Positions 23,840 to 36,000 of a stretch of 64,000 nucleotides of DNA are shown in pieces. The position numbers were made by a program, and so were the translations under genes. The notes under the pieces were generated by a model. That model searched no databases and was not told the DNA's origin. It worked only from the letters and a program-made list of their open reading frames with translations. The DNA is from Choanephora cucurbitarum (lineage: Eukaryota; Mucoromycota; Mucoromycetes; Mucorales; Choanephoraceae), in contig JAIWNI010000042.1 in the NCBI GenBank assembly GCA_025331435.1, positions 179,101-243,100 on the forward strand. The letters run 5' to 3'. How positions within the stretch are numbered: the stretch's first letter is position 1; each line of letters starts with the position of its first letter.

Positions 23840-24274
23840 TTGGTAAATTCTGTCCATTTCAGTTATCAAAAAAATAAATGGCGCTAGCTGAAGAATAATT
23901 GGCTGTTTGTCATGAAATGGTTGTCGCTTTCGAAAAATTCAATTTTTCGGTTTCTTTATCCGATTGTCATTTACGTACAATTGAAGAAAGGGGCTACTTG
24001 GGATTTTTTTTTTATCATAGCAACCGACGATCAAATGTTTAAAGTGCCTAAAAAGGCCATAAAGATCACTAAGGCGACAATTCTTTGCGGCAGATTCTCT
24101 TGTACAGGAGCCCAAAACTGCTCAATCGGGTTCAACTCTAGCGAATAAGGGGGCAAATACGTCCCTCTGTACCCTCTGTTATAATCTCACAATAATAAAA
24201 TGCAAGGTAGCTGCTATTAAAACTCTGTTTCTGAAATCGCCATTTATTTTTTCGAAATGGACAGAATTTACCAG
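23840..24274 (-). mobile_element. Internally deleted Tc1/mariner element with end of DDE domain
   Basis: The ends are inverted repeats: TTGGTAAATTCTGTCCATTTC at 23840 and its near-perfect inverse ending at 24274, each followed inward by an AAAAAATAAATGGCG stretch. Inside, on the minus strand at about 24176-24040, an open fragment reads TYLPPYSLELNPIEQFW and continues LPQRIVALVIFMAFLG. This is the last catalytic segment of DDE_3 transposases, where the glutamate of NPIEQFW is the third acidic residue. The first two acidic blocks are missing, so this 435-bp copy is a dead deletion derivative. Confidence 0.75.
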
Positions 24275-25264
24275 CCACACTGTATCTTCAGACCACTCCT
24301 TGGCTTTTTCTTTTTTTTTGGCTTTTAGAACAAAAGACCAATCTGTGGCTGTACGCCTGTGGGTAAAGGTACGCTGGCCAATCAAGATCGAGAATCAAAG
24401 CCTAAGGGAGTTCCAAAATAGGCTTATAGCTTGTCGGTGTATCTGTAACCCGTATTGCATAACTAGTTGAGAACTGCAATGTTGCTGTTAGCTGAGCAAT
24501 CATATCTAGCTTCCTTAGACGGTTGAAAGCTAATCTCATGATGACTATCAAATGAAAATTGCTTCTTATTTACCAGCCATTGAAATTTTCTTTAAGAAAA
24601 ATTATTTTACTAGTGCTATTAGAAATACAATACTTGGCTCTGACAAATGGCCTAACAACACTACTTCAATTTTTTTTTTACATTTGAGAACTTTGTGTAT
24701 ATATCGATGCTATCTGGAATAGAGAGAGAAAACAAATACTGTGAAACAAAATCCAATGCAGTTACTGTTAAAATCTCTAAACAAAGCAGCGTTGTTGAAT
24801 CGATATCTATGAAACACACTGAACAAGATAAAGAAAATGAGTGGATGTCAACCGCAACAGCCTTTCTTCTACTACTCATTAAGGTACTAGAAGAAAAACA
24901 ATATACAGATTGCCTTAACTACCATCATATAAAGCTGCTCCGGGGAAAGCAAAGCATCTCATTTTTTTATCTCTACCAAAAGCGCTTTGTTGGATTTGCT
25001 TGGTAGTAAACGGCAATTTATAAATAAAGAAACAACAGTAGTTTACACAGTAATTCAGACCCTACATAAAGAAAACAAACAAGACAACGACAGACTGTCT
25101 TGATCATTTTGTCTTTCTCCTTTCAGTCGGCATTTGTCAGAGAGGCCATATCAGTCTCTCCATCTTTGCCGTGAACATGATTTTTTTTTGAAATGAGATA
25201 ATGTCATCTTGGACGCTTTAGACAAAGAAATATATTGACAACAACTTACACACCATCCAAGTAT
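24275..25264. other. Intergenic stretch, no supported gene
   Basis: Frames of about 70-100 codons lie on both strands near 24661-25006 and overlap each other. They have no motif and no supporting splice context. Confidence 0.35.
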
Positions 25265-26189
25265 TCGTCAGCAGCTATTTTCTTCGTAGCTTAAATGCAA
25301 ACTCCGAAGGGAGTAAATCGACATTTTACTCCCCTGAACTCACTCCCTGATAACTCCCGAGGGAATGAGTTTTTGCATTTTCTCCCTTTCGGGTTACACC
25401 AAAGTGCTAAGGCCCAAATCTTATTTTCGAGCACAATAAGCGAATTTGGATGCTTGTGCTCTTTTGACATAGCCTCAACAAAAGAATGACATATGTAGCA
25501 TATAAGAATTTCAGATTTATAGAGCGCAAATGATACTAATTATATAAACAATGTATTGTTCCAGCTAAATTGATAGTGTCTCTCTTCTGCACCTTATCTA
25601 CTGGTATATATACATTTCTTTTTCTTTGTCAAAGCTCAGTACTAATTAAGCTTCTAGTAAGATTAATGTCTCAACCTCCTCTGCTTTCCCTTTCGATAAA
25701 TGTAAGCTATTCACCTGAAATTTGCTATTTGATCTACCTTACAAGTCATATGTGCTGTATTTGCTTCATCCTCCCTGTATCCGTGCGTACTTTACTATGT
25801 CTTGTGCCTATTCCCATGGGGCTTCTACTCCAACTCCCAAAAGGTTTACAAAACTATGATATAGTTAGCCCTATTAAGTTTTTATTGATTCAAAAAGAGG
25901 CTAAAACAAACCATTTCATTTAATTGATTTGTTAAAACTTTATGCTTTAATATGCCACTATGCCACATCTTATTGTTGAGGCTATGTCAAAAGAGCACAA
26001 GCATCCAAATTCGCTTATTGTGCTCGAAAATAAGATTTGGGCCTTAGCACTTTGGTGTAACCCGAAAGGGAGAAAATGCAAAAACTCATTCCCTCGGGAG
26101 TTATCAGGGAGTGAGTTCAGGGGAGTAAAATGTCGATTTACTCCCTTCGGAGTTTGCATTTAAGCTACGAAGAAAATAGCTGCTGACGA
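25265..26189. mobile_element. Fold-back or long-TIR element with two 217-bp inverted arms
   Basis: Arm 1 is 25265-25481 and arm 2 is 25973-26189. Read against each other in inverse orientation they appear identical over all 217 bp. They flank a 491-bp centre. Each arm also contains internal dyads, for example GGGAGTAAATCGACATTTTA followed by CTCCC, and several ACTCCC/GGGAGT motifs. The centre contains a hydrophobic frame of 117 codons (25570-25923) with no recognised domain. No clear target duplication is visible next to the outer ends. The structure fits a fold-back or MULE-like non-autonomous transposon. Confidence 0.65.
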
Positions 26190-26581
26190 TGTAAGTACTG
26201 AGCAAGCATCACTAATTAATCGCCCAACTTGCTTCATATCAAACTTGCATTCGCTAGCTACAGATAATAGCTGTTTTAAAGACAACATAGCGTCAATCAT
26301 CTCAAGTATTTATGTGGCAAACTAAGTTAAGATCGATTTGTAGCTTATTTCATGTATTGAAGTATCAATTACCTAATGTATCGTATATATTTCCTCTGCC
26401 AGAACAAAATTAACTGCTATAATGCATAAGAGATAGACAAGAATTGGATAAACGCTTTAAAGAGAAAAAAACACTGAACATTGATCGGTAATTGATTAAT
26501 TCAGTGAATTCTTATCATTACGCTTTCTTTCAAAAGAATAGAAATTAGAAAAGTTGAACACCTTTTCTCTGTTTCTTTTTT

Positions 26582-26908
26582 TTGCATATTTGTTTACAAT
26601 GCATCATTTCTGAAAATGTACATAAAAGAAAATATAGCTGCATCGCAACTCGTCATGGAAGCAAAAGGTATGCTTGTAAATTTGATTTAGAACAGTTATT
26701 CAGCCATATGCAAAATCATGAGTGTGATCCTTCTCTCCTTCTTCTGCTTCTCAATCATACTCATTACCAAGTACTGCTTCAAAGTCAAAAACACATGGAA
26801 TATTACTATCAAATGGATGACAGGAAACCAAGCTCAAGACTGATTCATCTTGACAAAGAACATTTGCTTTTTTTTAAATTCATATTCAGTCAATTATGCT
26901 CTTTATAG
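26582..26908 (+). pseudogene. Short remnant, possibly OTU-like protease fragment
   Basis: A frame of 108 codons contains HECDPSLLLLLLNHTHYQVL, which resembles the region around the catalytic histidine of OTU-type proteases carried by some fungal transposons. No catalytic aspartate/cysteine block is visible. The first 40 bp are the second copy of the dispersed repeat found at 23772. The similarity is weak, and a chance frame is possible. Confidence 0.2.
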
Positions 26909-27030
26909 AATAGGATTTCTTTGAGAGGGGGGGTTTAGAAAGGAGGATTTTGACAAAAGAGAGATTTATTAAGAATGTACAGATTGAAGAAATATAAGTG
27001 GTATATTAATAAACAAGCAACAGGGTTCTT

Positions 27031-29035
27031 TTAGAACACTTGCTCTTCTGCAGAAAAGAAATGTTGTTCTTGTTTTGTTCGTTCAGCTCTTAACTGATCC
27101 ATTTCTTGTACATAAGTATTTAATGCGCCTGTCTGCTCTTGTTCTTGTATTGCTTGAATATGTACAAAAGCAGGATGATGAATAATTTCATTTACGGTTG
27201 GTCTGTCTTTAGATTCAGTCGTCAAGAGCCATTCAATCATCTGACCCATTTTAGAGGAAAGTTTTGACATGGCTGTCTTTTGCTTTGAGAAATCGCCTAC
27301 ACGCAACATTTCCCAAGATTCGCCAGTGCCAGGTAATACAATGCCTGTTGCTAATTCCAACAAGATTAAGCCAAGACTAAAAATAAATCGATAAGCATTT
27401 ATCTCTTTTGTTTCTTTGGGAGTTTTTTTTTTTACCTGAAAATATCAGCTGGTTTATCGAAATCTTCTCGAAGTAAGTCTGGTGCCATATACCTTCTATC
27501 ACCTTCACCTTTCACCCACCGCATATCCACAGGTGTCTGTACTGAAATACCAAAATCACTGATCTTCATTGTGCCTTTATCGTCAATCAAGATATTCGAA
27601 GGTTTTAGATCCAAATGGACAATTTGAGCAGCATGAATGTCCTGTAGTCCAAGCACCACCTCATAGAATATTTTCCATACAATCTCTTCTTCTATCTTTC
27701 CATTCTTGAACTGAATATACTGATCCAAACTATCCTATCAATGTCAGTTCATCAACCAATGAGATCATGCTTTTTTTTTCTCTCCAGTTTGCTTTCTTAC
27801 CTTCCATTGGAACAGAGTTCTAGTTGAATATAGAGAAATCCTCTTTCTTCCCATGCACTCAATAGGTTGACACAATGCTTACTTTGACTGACTCGTCTTA
27901 GGTGATCTACTTCAATGATCTGCAACCACCTATCATCCCAACCAGTAAAAGGCAATTTGGATTTCTTGATAGCACACTCTTGATTGTCATTCAGACAGAC
28001 TGCTCTCCAGACTTGAGCATATTCGCCTGAGCCCATGTTCTTGATAATATGGAATTTTTCTTCAAAATAAGGTACAATGGCATGATGAGATGGCTTTGTG
28101 CTATGGCGGCGAATGAATCGGTCTTGAGGTCCATGATGTTCGAAATAATCTTCTGTCAAGAAATGAGGGTAGTTGGTAATAAAGGGTGGTCCCTGCAGAT
28201 GTTGCTGTTGTAACAAATTCATCTTTAATGCAGACGAAAGTACATATTCTGGTTCATCTGCTGGATTATGGCTAGAGAAGAATGCATCTACTTCATCTTC
28301 ATAAACAGGTGGGTGGGTGGGTCGAACATAAGATCGACTTAAAGGTAAGGTTGTCTTATCTTCCATCGTTTCTCCTTCTTCTTCGTCTTCGTCTTCTTCT
28401 TCTTGAGGTTGCAATATAATACCATCCTCATCCACTTCTTCTAATCGCGCATGACTCAATAACACATTATCTCCGATCATGTCTTCTGCTTCTTCTTCTT
28501 GTATTGGTCTATGGAGTAACTGTTGATCATCATCGTCATCTTCGTCTTCTTCATTCACATCAAACAGGTTGGAAGACATGATACTTCTTCGACGGGGTTG
28601 AAAGTCATTCTCATCAAGATTACTACTGGACACTAACTCACTATAGAGTGAGCGACGAAAAGGCTTATCTTGGTTTGTACTGAAAAGACCCTCGTCGTCG
28701 TCATCGTCATCGTCTTCTTCGTTTATTTCATCTTCTTCCAAGATGGCTTCACCCAAGAGATCATGGTTTAAGGCAGATGAGCCACGTCGCCTTGAAGGTG
28801 AATGATCGTATCCTCTACCGGGTTCAGGTAAGAGATTGCTCCTTTCTTCCAGAAGAGGTGATTGTGCACCAAGTAATGAGTTGTAAGGTTCGTCCAAGTC
28901 GATTTCTCTTGAAGGGCTTTGAAATAGGGTATCCAACCGAGACCGTTTCGAATTTAAACTTGGACTGGAAGGTGATAGTTCTCGTTTTCGTTGGTCTTGA
29001 AGGGTATTTGGTAAATTGGGAATGGGTGTAGCCAT
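27031..29035 (-). CDS. wee1: Wee1-family protein kinase (Cdk1 inhibitory kinase)
   Basis: Wee1/Swe1 kinases phosphorylate the conserved tyrosine of Cdk1 in the nucleus and delay mitosis. Minus-strand exons are 29035-27801, 27729-27436 and 27376-27031, in frame, for 624 residues. The N-terminal 300 residues are disordered and very acidic (several runs such as DEDDDDDDDE and EEEDEDEEEGE) with many SP sites, as is usual for a regulated N-terminal arm. The kinase domain starts near residue 330: GSGEYAQVWRA (glycine loop), CAIKKSK (catalytic lysine), then CSNGSL. It continues with VHLDLKPSNILI (catalytic loop with the Wee1-typical HLDLKP instead of HRDLKP), KISDFGISV, GDRRYMAPDLL and DRPTVNEIIHHPAF. 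The exon 1/2 join uses the second of two close AGs, because only that one gives the conserved GSL. A C-terminal helix follows the domain. It converges on the remnant at 26582. Confidence 0.93.
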
Positions 29036-31096
29036 CTTTGGTTATTATGAATAAGGTAGAAAGAGTGCTATGGTAGGACTATGGGTGAGAAGAAGAGAAA
29101 AATAAAAGGAAAAAGAGCGCGAAATAAAATCAGAAGAAAATCCAGCTTAGTGCGTACTTTGAAAAATAACAAATGCAACCTATATGGAAAAGTTCAAACA
29201 TTGACCCGTTTTCTCTCTCTCTCTTACTCCTGATTTACTTTTTATTGAACTCAGTACAAACTGTAACTCGTACTTTTATTGGGATAAAGGGCTCCGTCAT
29301 TTTCTCTATGAGAATTAGCTGGGTTTATTCTTGGCAGTTGCGGGTTTTTGTTTATACAATATACCTTAGTTACTTGAATGGGCAAGGTTTTCAAATAAAA
29401 GTATTTTTTTTTGTAGCTTTAGAATCAAATACACGGCTGCAAATGCTTGTGTAAAATATGTGTTTTGTAAGCAGATCAAACAAAACACATGGAAAGAATA
29501 TACAAGGGAAAAGAGGTGATCTTGTATTCGTTTAAAAACAATAAGAAAAGTCATACAACTAGTGGCTACAAGACTTTCTCTTGAAAGAAAAAAAAACATG
29601 TTCTGCAAATGATCTTCTTGAATTCATAAACAGTGATGCAAATAGCTTTTGTGATCCGAAAAGAATGTGCTGCATAAAGTGTCTTTTGAAATATACAAAC
29701 TAGTTAACGTGCCCTATGAAAATGACTTCTTTAATAGTTTGTAGCTCTAAAGACTATTGTTACCCTAAATCATCAATGGTATAGGAGCATTTGAAGTCAC
29801 TTACATCTAGAGAAAATCACAAGTCAAAACGGGGGGGGGGGTTTTGCTTTCTGGTTCTTATAATACTTACGTCGAAACAAGAAGAATTTGCTCTAGTTTT
29901 GAACGGATACACAAAAGATCAATAAGGTTGGACAGGATCACTTTTCTCCCTTGGTTTTCTATTGATGCAGTTTCTCAAACAACTGTCTGATGACATAAAC
30001 TTTGAGATACGTGGGCACGGTCCTGATTGCCTTGGGGAACTTACAGCCTATGCTTGCAACTTTACTCATCTGGCTGTCTTGATAGGCCGTGACTCTCCCA
30101 GCATTCTACTGTTGATCTCATTCACGTACAGACAAGCAGAACAAGTCAATTAGTTAGCCGTCGCACTGATGAGTAACAGGTTGACCATGATCGTTACTGC
30201 TTTTATTGTGATTAGGATGCCTGCATCTGCGCCTATTCAGCACGGAAATGATCCTGTTTGGTGCTTCTGAATGTATCTCTTTCTTTTTTTTAATTAGACA
30301 GGCCTTTACTCGTGTTGGTTCAGATTGACAGAAGAAGATTAATGGAAGATCAGATCCGCGACAATTCAGTATTAGCCACACGCACACAAGGTCAATTATG
30401 ATCATGGATGGGAATCTTTTAAAGGAGAGCTTTGGTCTTATAGTTGTTGCTGTCTGATTCCACTGTGGATTGATTTTCAGCGTAATCGCTCTTTCTCTCT
30501 CTCTCTGTCGGTATCATGATCCGTGAGATAAGATTCAGTGTTCGCAACAGATCATCATGCTCAATAAGCCTTCTGATATTGTTCTATTTCTCTTGCCGGG
30601 TGTTTGCAGGTTACATCAGTAAGAAGAAGAAGAAAAGAGAGATGTGTGGGGTAGCTATTGCTTTAGCATGGTGTAGCCTGGCTGGCATTCCGTCAGGTCC
30701 TGGTAGGATAGCGGAACAATGTGTGTGAGGAAAGATTTTCTTCATCAATGGAAGTCTGACCACATTTGCTTCGTTCAAAAGATGTGCCATGGTACTAGCC
30801 TGGTATCGGTGTTTGTATTGTTATAGAATGAGACTATAGCATCCTATACCTAATCAAATCTGACTTGTGACTCTGTAGTTATACTGATGTATAAAGTAAC
30901 ACGAACATCCATGTATAGACAATTGTGAAATATATTAGTATAGCGACCCCTGTGTATTATGAAAACCTTCTTCTACTCTTGAAGTTTAATAAAGCTATAC
31001 AAAAGTCTCAAAAAGTACTTACAGATAGTCTTTATTATTACAATCACACAGGATACAACATTTTACTTTTTGAATTCTGATCTCACAATTGTCAAC
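29036..31096. other. Intergenic stretch with ambiguous coding-like pieces
   Basis: Opposed open frames lie at 29962-30153 (plus) and 30154-30405 (minus). On the minus strand, a stretch at about 29970-29880 ends in a GTAAGT donor and reads VILSNLIDLLCIRSKLEQIL. These could be exons of a small gene, but I could not build a consistent model. A (CT)n run lies at 30490-30507 and a run of ten G near 29830. Confidence 0.25.
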
Positions 31097-31640
31097 ATGT
31101 CAACATCAACCCATGGAGAAAATAACATGCAAGATACTGACCATATGGAAGGTGTCGAAACCAGTAGTAACAGCGAGGTGTATCAAAGCAGACCAGCTGA
31201 AGAAAATAGAACTTCCATGGCACAAAACATTTTAAAAAAAAATGATGGACAAGAAGGAGGAACTATATGACCAATTCCTTGAATGTGCTGCCGACTCTCA
31301 TTCTCCTGAGTATGCCATCGCCGATGAGGCTTACAGAAAGCAAGTAGCCATCATCAACAACTTCAAGGAAAACTTGAACTCTTTTGTGGCTGTCTCTGGC
31401 GATTCGGATTCGGTAAAAAGCGGTGCAACAGTGATCATATCTGAACCAAAGAAGACTAAGCGCGTTGTGGTTCCCAATTTGCTCCCTTGTTTGCAAATCC
31501 TTGGTGAAAAACCTTGGAAGAAAGGTGGAGAGGTATTCGATAATGCCAATGACTTCTGCGTTGCATTTGAGAACGTGCTTGTAGCACATCAATTGGAGAT
31601 GGACACCAACTGGGAAAGACTTCTACCCCTGTGTCAACTC
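31097..31640 (+). pseudogene. Truncated Ty3/Gypsy-type gag, frameshifted in an A run
   Basis: From ATG 31097 the frame encodes a polar N-terminus and reaches a run of nine A (about 31234-31242). There the coding sense moves by one base and continues as DKKEELYDQFLECAADSH. It then gives a gag-like module (NLLPCLQILGEKPWKKGG, NANDFCVAFENVLVAHQLEM, NWERLLPLC). The pattern with a 'FE.VL' helix followed by 'WERLLPL' is seen in gag of fungal LTR retrotransposons. The similarity stops at LPLC, exactly where the downstream nuclease gene's first readable exon begins in another frame. No protease, RT or integrase follows. Confidence 0.5.
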
Positions 31641-33013
31641 CCAGTCTACAGAATCATCACAAGAAAGCCAGTCAAGTCAGACACCCTATGTCTCTGAATC
31701 CGATTCATCTGACCTTTTGGAGCCCATGGTATGTAAATCAAACGAAACAAACTCTGACGTTGCTTATTTAATTTTGGTGGCTGCATGCAGTGGATCATAG
31801 ACGGCAATAACTTGAGTAGACTTTTAATCGAGTTCAGATCACGATGTTACAGAAAAAGCTTGTTTGAAGAAACGCTGGCTGTCACAGAAAAAATGGCTTT
31901 AAACCATGTTTATTTATTGAATCAAAGTAATGATTGTTTCGCTTATTGCAGTGATCTGAATATTATGAAAAGCAAATTGATTGAATACTTTGAGATAAAC
32001 AAGTTTTACAAAAAAGCCTCCGATGAAGAAACCAAGCTCGTAAATGATGTAGCATATGTAATTGTATTTGATGGATCATTAAAACATCATAAAACTAATT
32101 ATGATTTCCTTTCAACATAGAGTAAAGCAAACGGCGAAGAGATGGAAGCAAAAAACTTGGCGATCAGACAGTTGACAAATGTATATGCAACAGCTCTATT
32201 TAATTTGTAAGTAATTGAATTGCCACACTTTGAAAAAATAAATAATAGAGCCTTTCTTTTTATTTTTCTCGCTATTAGGAAAACAAATTACGACAACTCG
32301 TTTGATCTTAATACTGTTGACGAGTCAATTTTTATTGATCTAGCCTTGAATCCTTTCATCAAAGCTGTAATACCTATAAGCCACAAGCTACAAAGATCAG
32401 GGTAAATGCGTTTTAATAGAAGGAATTACCAACCCAAAACAATAGACTCACTATATGAATTATTTGACTATCTTTTTTTAAAGGCATTTTACGCCATTAG
32501 AAGGCGATTCAGATCTGAGACCCGACATGAATTTTTTTTTCATGATTGATGGGGTTCGATTCGATTGTTTGGTACTTGAGGTTAAATGCCCAAAAAGTAC
32601 CTGCAAAGATGATTTGTACAAGTTATCAGTAGAAATGCAGCTCGTTTTAAATCGGTTCATTGAACATGGCGCTAACAGTCCTGTTGTCTATGGTGTCTTG
32701 GTTTATGGTAAGTTGCTAGCTGATTCTTGTTTATACTCAGAAAAAAGTTAAATATTTACATTGAATAGGCTTCAGTTGCTCTATGTACAAAATGAACTTG
32801 GCTGCACCCAAAATATATACGATGGTGAAGATAAGAACGTGCTTTATTCCTCGTTGCTCTGAAGATTTCCATGTGGCAATCAACACTTTGTCTTCCTTTT
32901 TGCAACTACGAGATCTTGTTTGTGAACAGATCAAATTGATAGCTGAAAACAAGAATAAAATAAGTGATATTCTTGGTTGGGTTTGTAATCCAATTATGGA
33001 TATCAAGCAGTAG
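31585..33013 (+). CDS. PD-(D/E)XK nuclease-like protein, family A, 6 exons
   Basis: This is a predicted nuclease-fold protein of unknown role. Exons that join in frame are (start unresolved, frame open from 31585)-31728, 31791-32057, 32121-32206, 32279-32401, 32484-32707 and 32769-33013. The first exon reads SQSTESSQESQSSQTPYVSE and continues SDSSDLLEPM. The second begins WIIDGNNLSRLLIEFRSRC. The nuclease core is in exon 5: DLRPDMNFFFMIDG, then CLVLEVKCPK. The aspartate of RPD and the E-x-K of LEVK are 18 residues apart, and a helix with EMQLVLNRF follows, which is the canonical PD-(D/E)XK arrangement. The last exon is alpha/beta and ends IMDIKQ. No initiator ATG is visible in the first exon's frame because a TAG lies at 31582. 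The gene is therefore either 5'-truncated by the gag junction or spliced from an unseen exon. All five introns are 62-82 bp with consensus ends, suggesting that the body is or recently was functional. Confidence 0.6.
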
Positions 33014-33029
33014 TACTGTGATTCCATCG

Positions 33030-36000
33030 ATTAAAAGTTTTTTTTCTATGGAGCATCAAGCTCTTGTTTATTAAGTGATGATGGATATCAAGTCACATGC
33101 ATGTTTTTGGGTTTTCTAAATTTTAAAATGTTTTTAAGGGTTTTTGGTTTTGTGAGAGTAAATAGATTGGTTATTCAAGTGGAAAAAGTGGAGCGTGAGA
33201 TGAACCAGATTTGATAAGGTGTTCTTGTTGAGAGACGGAAACTTGCCTTGAGACATCAGCGACCACAGATGACGAGACAAAGGGTATGTTGGAGAAGACA
33301 AAAGCCCAGTGTGCGCGCCAAATACAAACAAGTATAGAGCCGAAGACACTGCTAGAGTCAGCAATTGGGGATATGGCAAGCGTGGCAGGAAAAGTGCAAG
33401 AAGTAAAAGTCTGGGAGAGTGCATCAATAGAGAATGAGTCCTTGAAAAAAAGAGGCCATAAGGTGGACCATACTGTGAGCTTAATAGGACAAAGCCAAAG
33501 AAAGTGGTAGAGAGTATCATCATCTGTGCCACATAGTAGGCAAAGTGAAGAGTCAAAGAGAGATGGGACCAATTTGTGCAGAACTGCTCGACAAGGGATC
33601 TTACCCAAAAGGAGACGATACCAGATATTACGACCAGAATGAGAAAGAGGGAGCTTCCAAAAGGATCTCCACACTCTCGAAGACAAATGAGACACATTTG
33701 GAGGAACGCCCAGAAGTGATTGATAATCCTTTGGGGACATTGGGAGATCGTCGCCAACTTGGATAAAGCCTAAAGCTTTGACAAACGGGTCAGCTGCCAC
33801 CAGCAGAGGGGTAGGGAGAGGGACAAAAGGGCCGGTGGAATACATGCCTTCACAAAAAAAGGATTGCAGTTTTATGAGGTTCGAGCGAACCTGGTTCAAG
33901 AAACGCTTGCAGAGCGTTGGGTGTGTAACCAGTTGAGAGCTTGATTTCGGTTGCAACCGTTGAGTAGCAGAATCAAAAAAGTAGAGAATGGAACAAAGCA
34001 ATCGGAGGAGGGTAGGGGATATCGCAAGATCCTGTGGGGGTATAATCACCGCAGAGAGTGGAAGACAAAGGCAAGTGGCAGGGCTCACTACTATCGACTC
34101 AAAGGATCGGGGTAGAGCATCCAACGCCTTGAAAAGAAGAGAGAAAACGCTATGGAAGCCAGTCAATGAAGGATATCGAAGGGAGGGAAATACAAAAGCC
34201 AGACGACAATCCAGATGAGACCAATGGTCAGTTGTGACCGGAGAAGAAGATGAGGTACAATGAATCAGCCAATCAACCAGACGAGGAAGAAGAATAGAAT
34301 CGTCCCAACTTAAAGAAGGCAGCAAAAGGGGTTTCAGCCAGCGGAGTTGAAGTGTGTGCTGTTGCACTCGTGGATCAAGTAGACCGAGGCCACCTTGACG
34401 ACGTGGGCGACACATGCCGGCAAAACTCAGTTTGGGAAAGACCTGGCGATTCATGAACTGGGATATCAAAGATTGAACCTTGGTGAAGAAGGCAGCAGGA
34501 AGTGAGATCACCCGAAGAATATGCCATAGGCGAGAGAGAATCAAAGAATTGGCAATGAGGGCTCTACCCCGAAATGACAGAGAGCGATGGGAGTGTAAAG
34601 AGCAAGCTGTTTGGATTTTCGACAGCAAATCGGCACAAAAAGCATCTCGCTGCTGGACCGAGGTAGTCAATGGATAACCCAGATAAACCAAAGGTTGTGC
34701 TGACAAGCAATCGTGCCATTGCAAAATACGGTGTGACGTTAAGGGTTCTTTCCAAATAGAGGTAGGTGAAGACAGAGGCCGACCAGAAAGGGGGAATGCT
34801 TGAGTCTTATGGAAGTTGACTACAGCGTTGGATGCCTTAGAGTAATTATGCAGCAGACGCTGAAGAATGGTGAGATCAACAGGGTTGTTTAGAAAACATA
34901 CAATGTCATCAGCATAAGCCAACAGTTTGAGGGGGGCCCCAGAGGAAGAAGGGCGAAGTCGTGGGAGTGGCAGACCAGTGAAGCCAGAATCATTGAGAAC
35001 GCTTCTCAACAGCGGTTCAAAGGCCAGGTTGAACAGAACAGGGGAGATTGGATCACCCTGACGAAGGTCACGGAGCTGCGGAACAGGAGATGAAAGAAAT
35101 CCATTGACATTAAGTCGCAGCTGTGTGTCAAAGAACAACGTCGTCAAAGAGGCGACCAAGCTCTGAGGAAAGCCGAACCTGAGCAACACCTGTCGAAGGT
35201 AGTCGGGATGTACTCTGTCATACGCTTTCTCTTGGTCAAGAAACAGTCCAATGGCAGGAGATTGTGTCTGGCGAGCATAGTCCATGGCCAGCTTCATCAG
35301 CAAACCATTATCAGCAATGAAACGGCCCCGAACAAAACCGGTTTGATATGGCGTAATCAGGGAAGTGGCACACTCAATCATACGACTGTTGACAAGTCTG
35401 GTAAAGACTTTTGCATCAGTGTTGATGAGAGAGATAGGACGCCAGTTTCGAAGATCAGCCAAAGACCCTTTTTTTGGCAAGAGAGAGACAGAGGTGTCCA
35501 ACCATGAGGAAGGAAAGAATCCATATACCAAAGCATCGTTGAAAACCCGGAGAGCAATCGGTTGACAGTCAGGATGAAGAAAAATTAATTTCAATATTTC
35601 ATACGGTAGACCGTCAGTACCAGGACTACTCTTCTTTGGGGAACGGCTAACACCTTCCAAAAGATCATCAATAGTGAGAGGAGTCATCAAGTCTTCTTGG
35701 TCTTCAGCAGAAAGTTTGACCGAATCAGGGATGTGAGAAAGGAGCTCATCAACTGACGACTGGTCAATATCATCTGGAGTGTACAAATGGCGGTAAAAGC
35801 AGGCAGCAGCATCCAGCATGTCTTCACGACACGTGCTGAGAACGCCTGTCTCAGGATGCAGCAAAGGAGGTATAAGACTGCGAGATGCCCGCTGTTGAAC
35901 AGTTCGTTTCAAGTACCCAGCGGATGTCTCACCCAGTTCTCTCCAACGAATGCCAGCTCGCAGGGCCAATGTTTCGGTATGATACTGTTGCAGCTGCTGG

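Noticed and set aside
24120..24140. GGGTTCAACTC as a tRNA B-box-like motif
   Set aside because: It encodes ELNPIE of the mariner transposase on the opposite strand, and no tRNA cloverleaf surrounds it.
25295..26163. Two near-identical short proteins beginning MQTPKGVNRHF
   Set aside because: They are the same frame read in the two inverted arms of the fold-back element, not a gene pair.
29962..30405. Possible gene made of the opposed frames in the 30-kb spacer
   Set aside because: Neither strand gives a consistent exon chain or a known motif, so it is recorded only as an ambiguous stretch.
32110..32120. In-frame TAG in the family A nuclease gene
   Set aside because: It is removed by a 63-bp intron (32058-32120) with GTAATT donor and TTTCAACATAG acceptor, so it is not a nonsense mutation.
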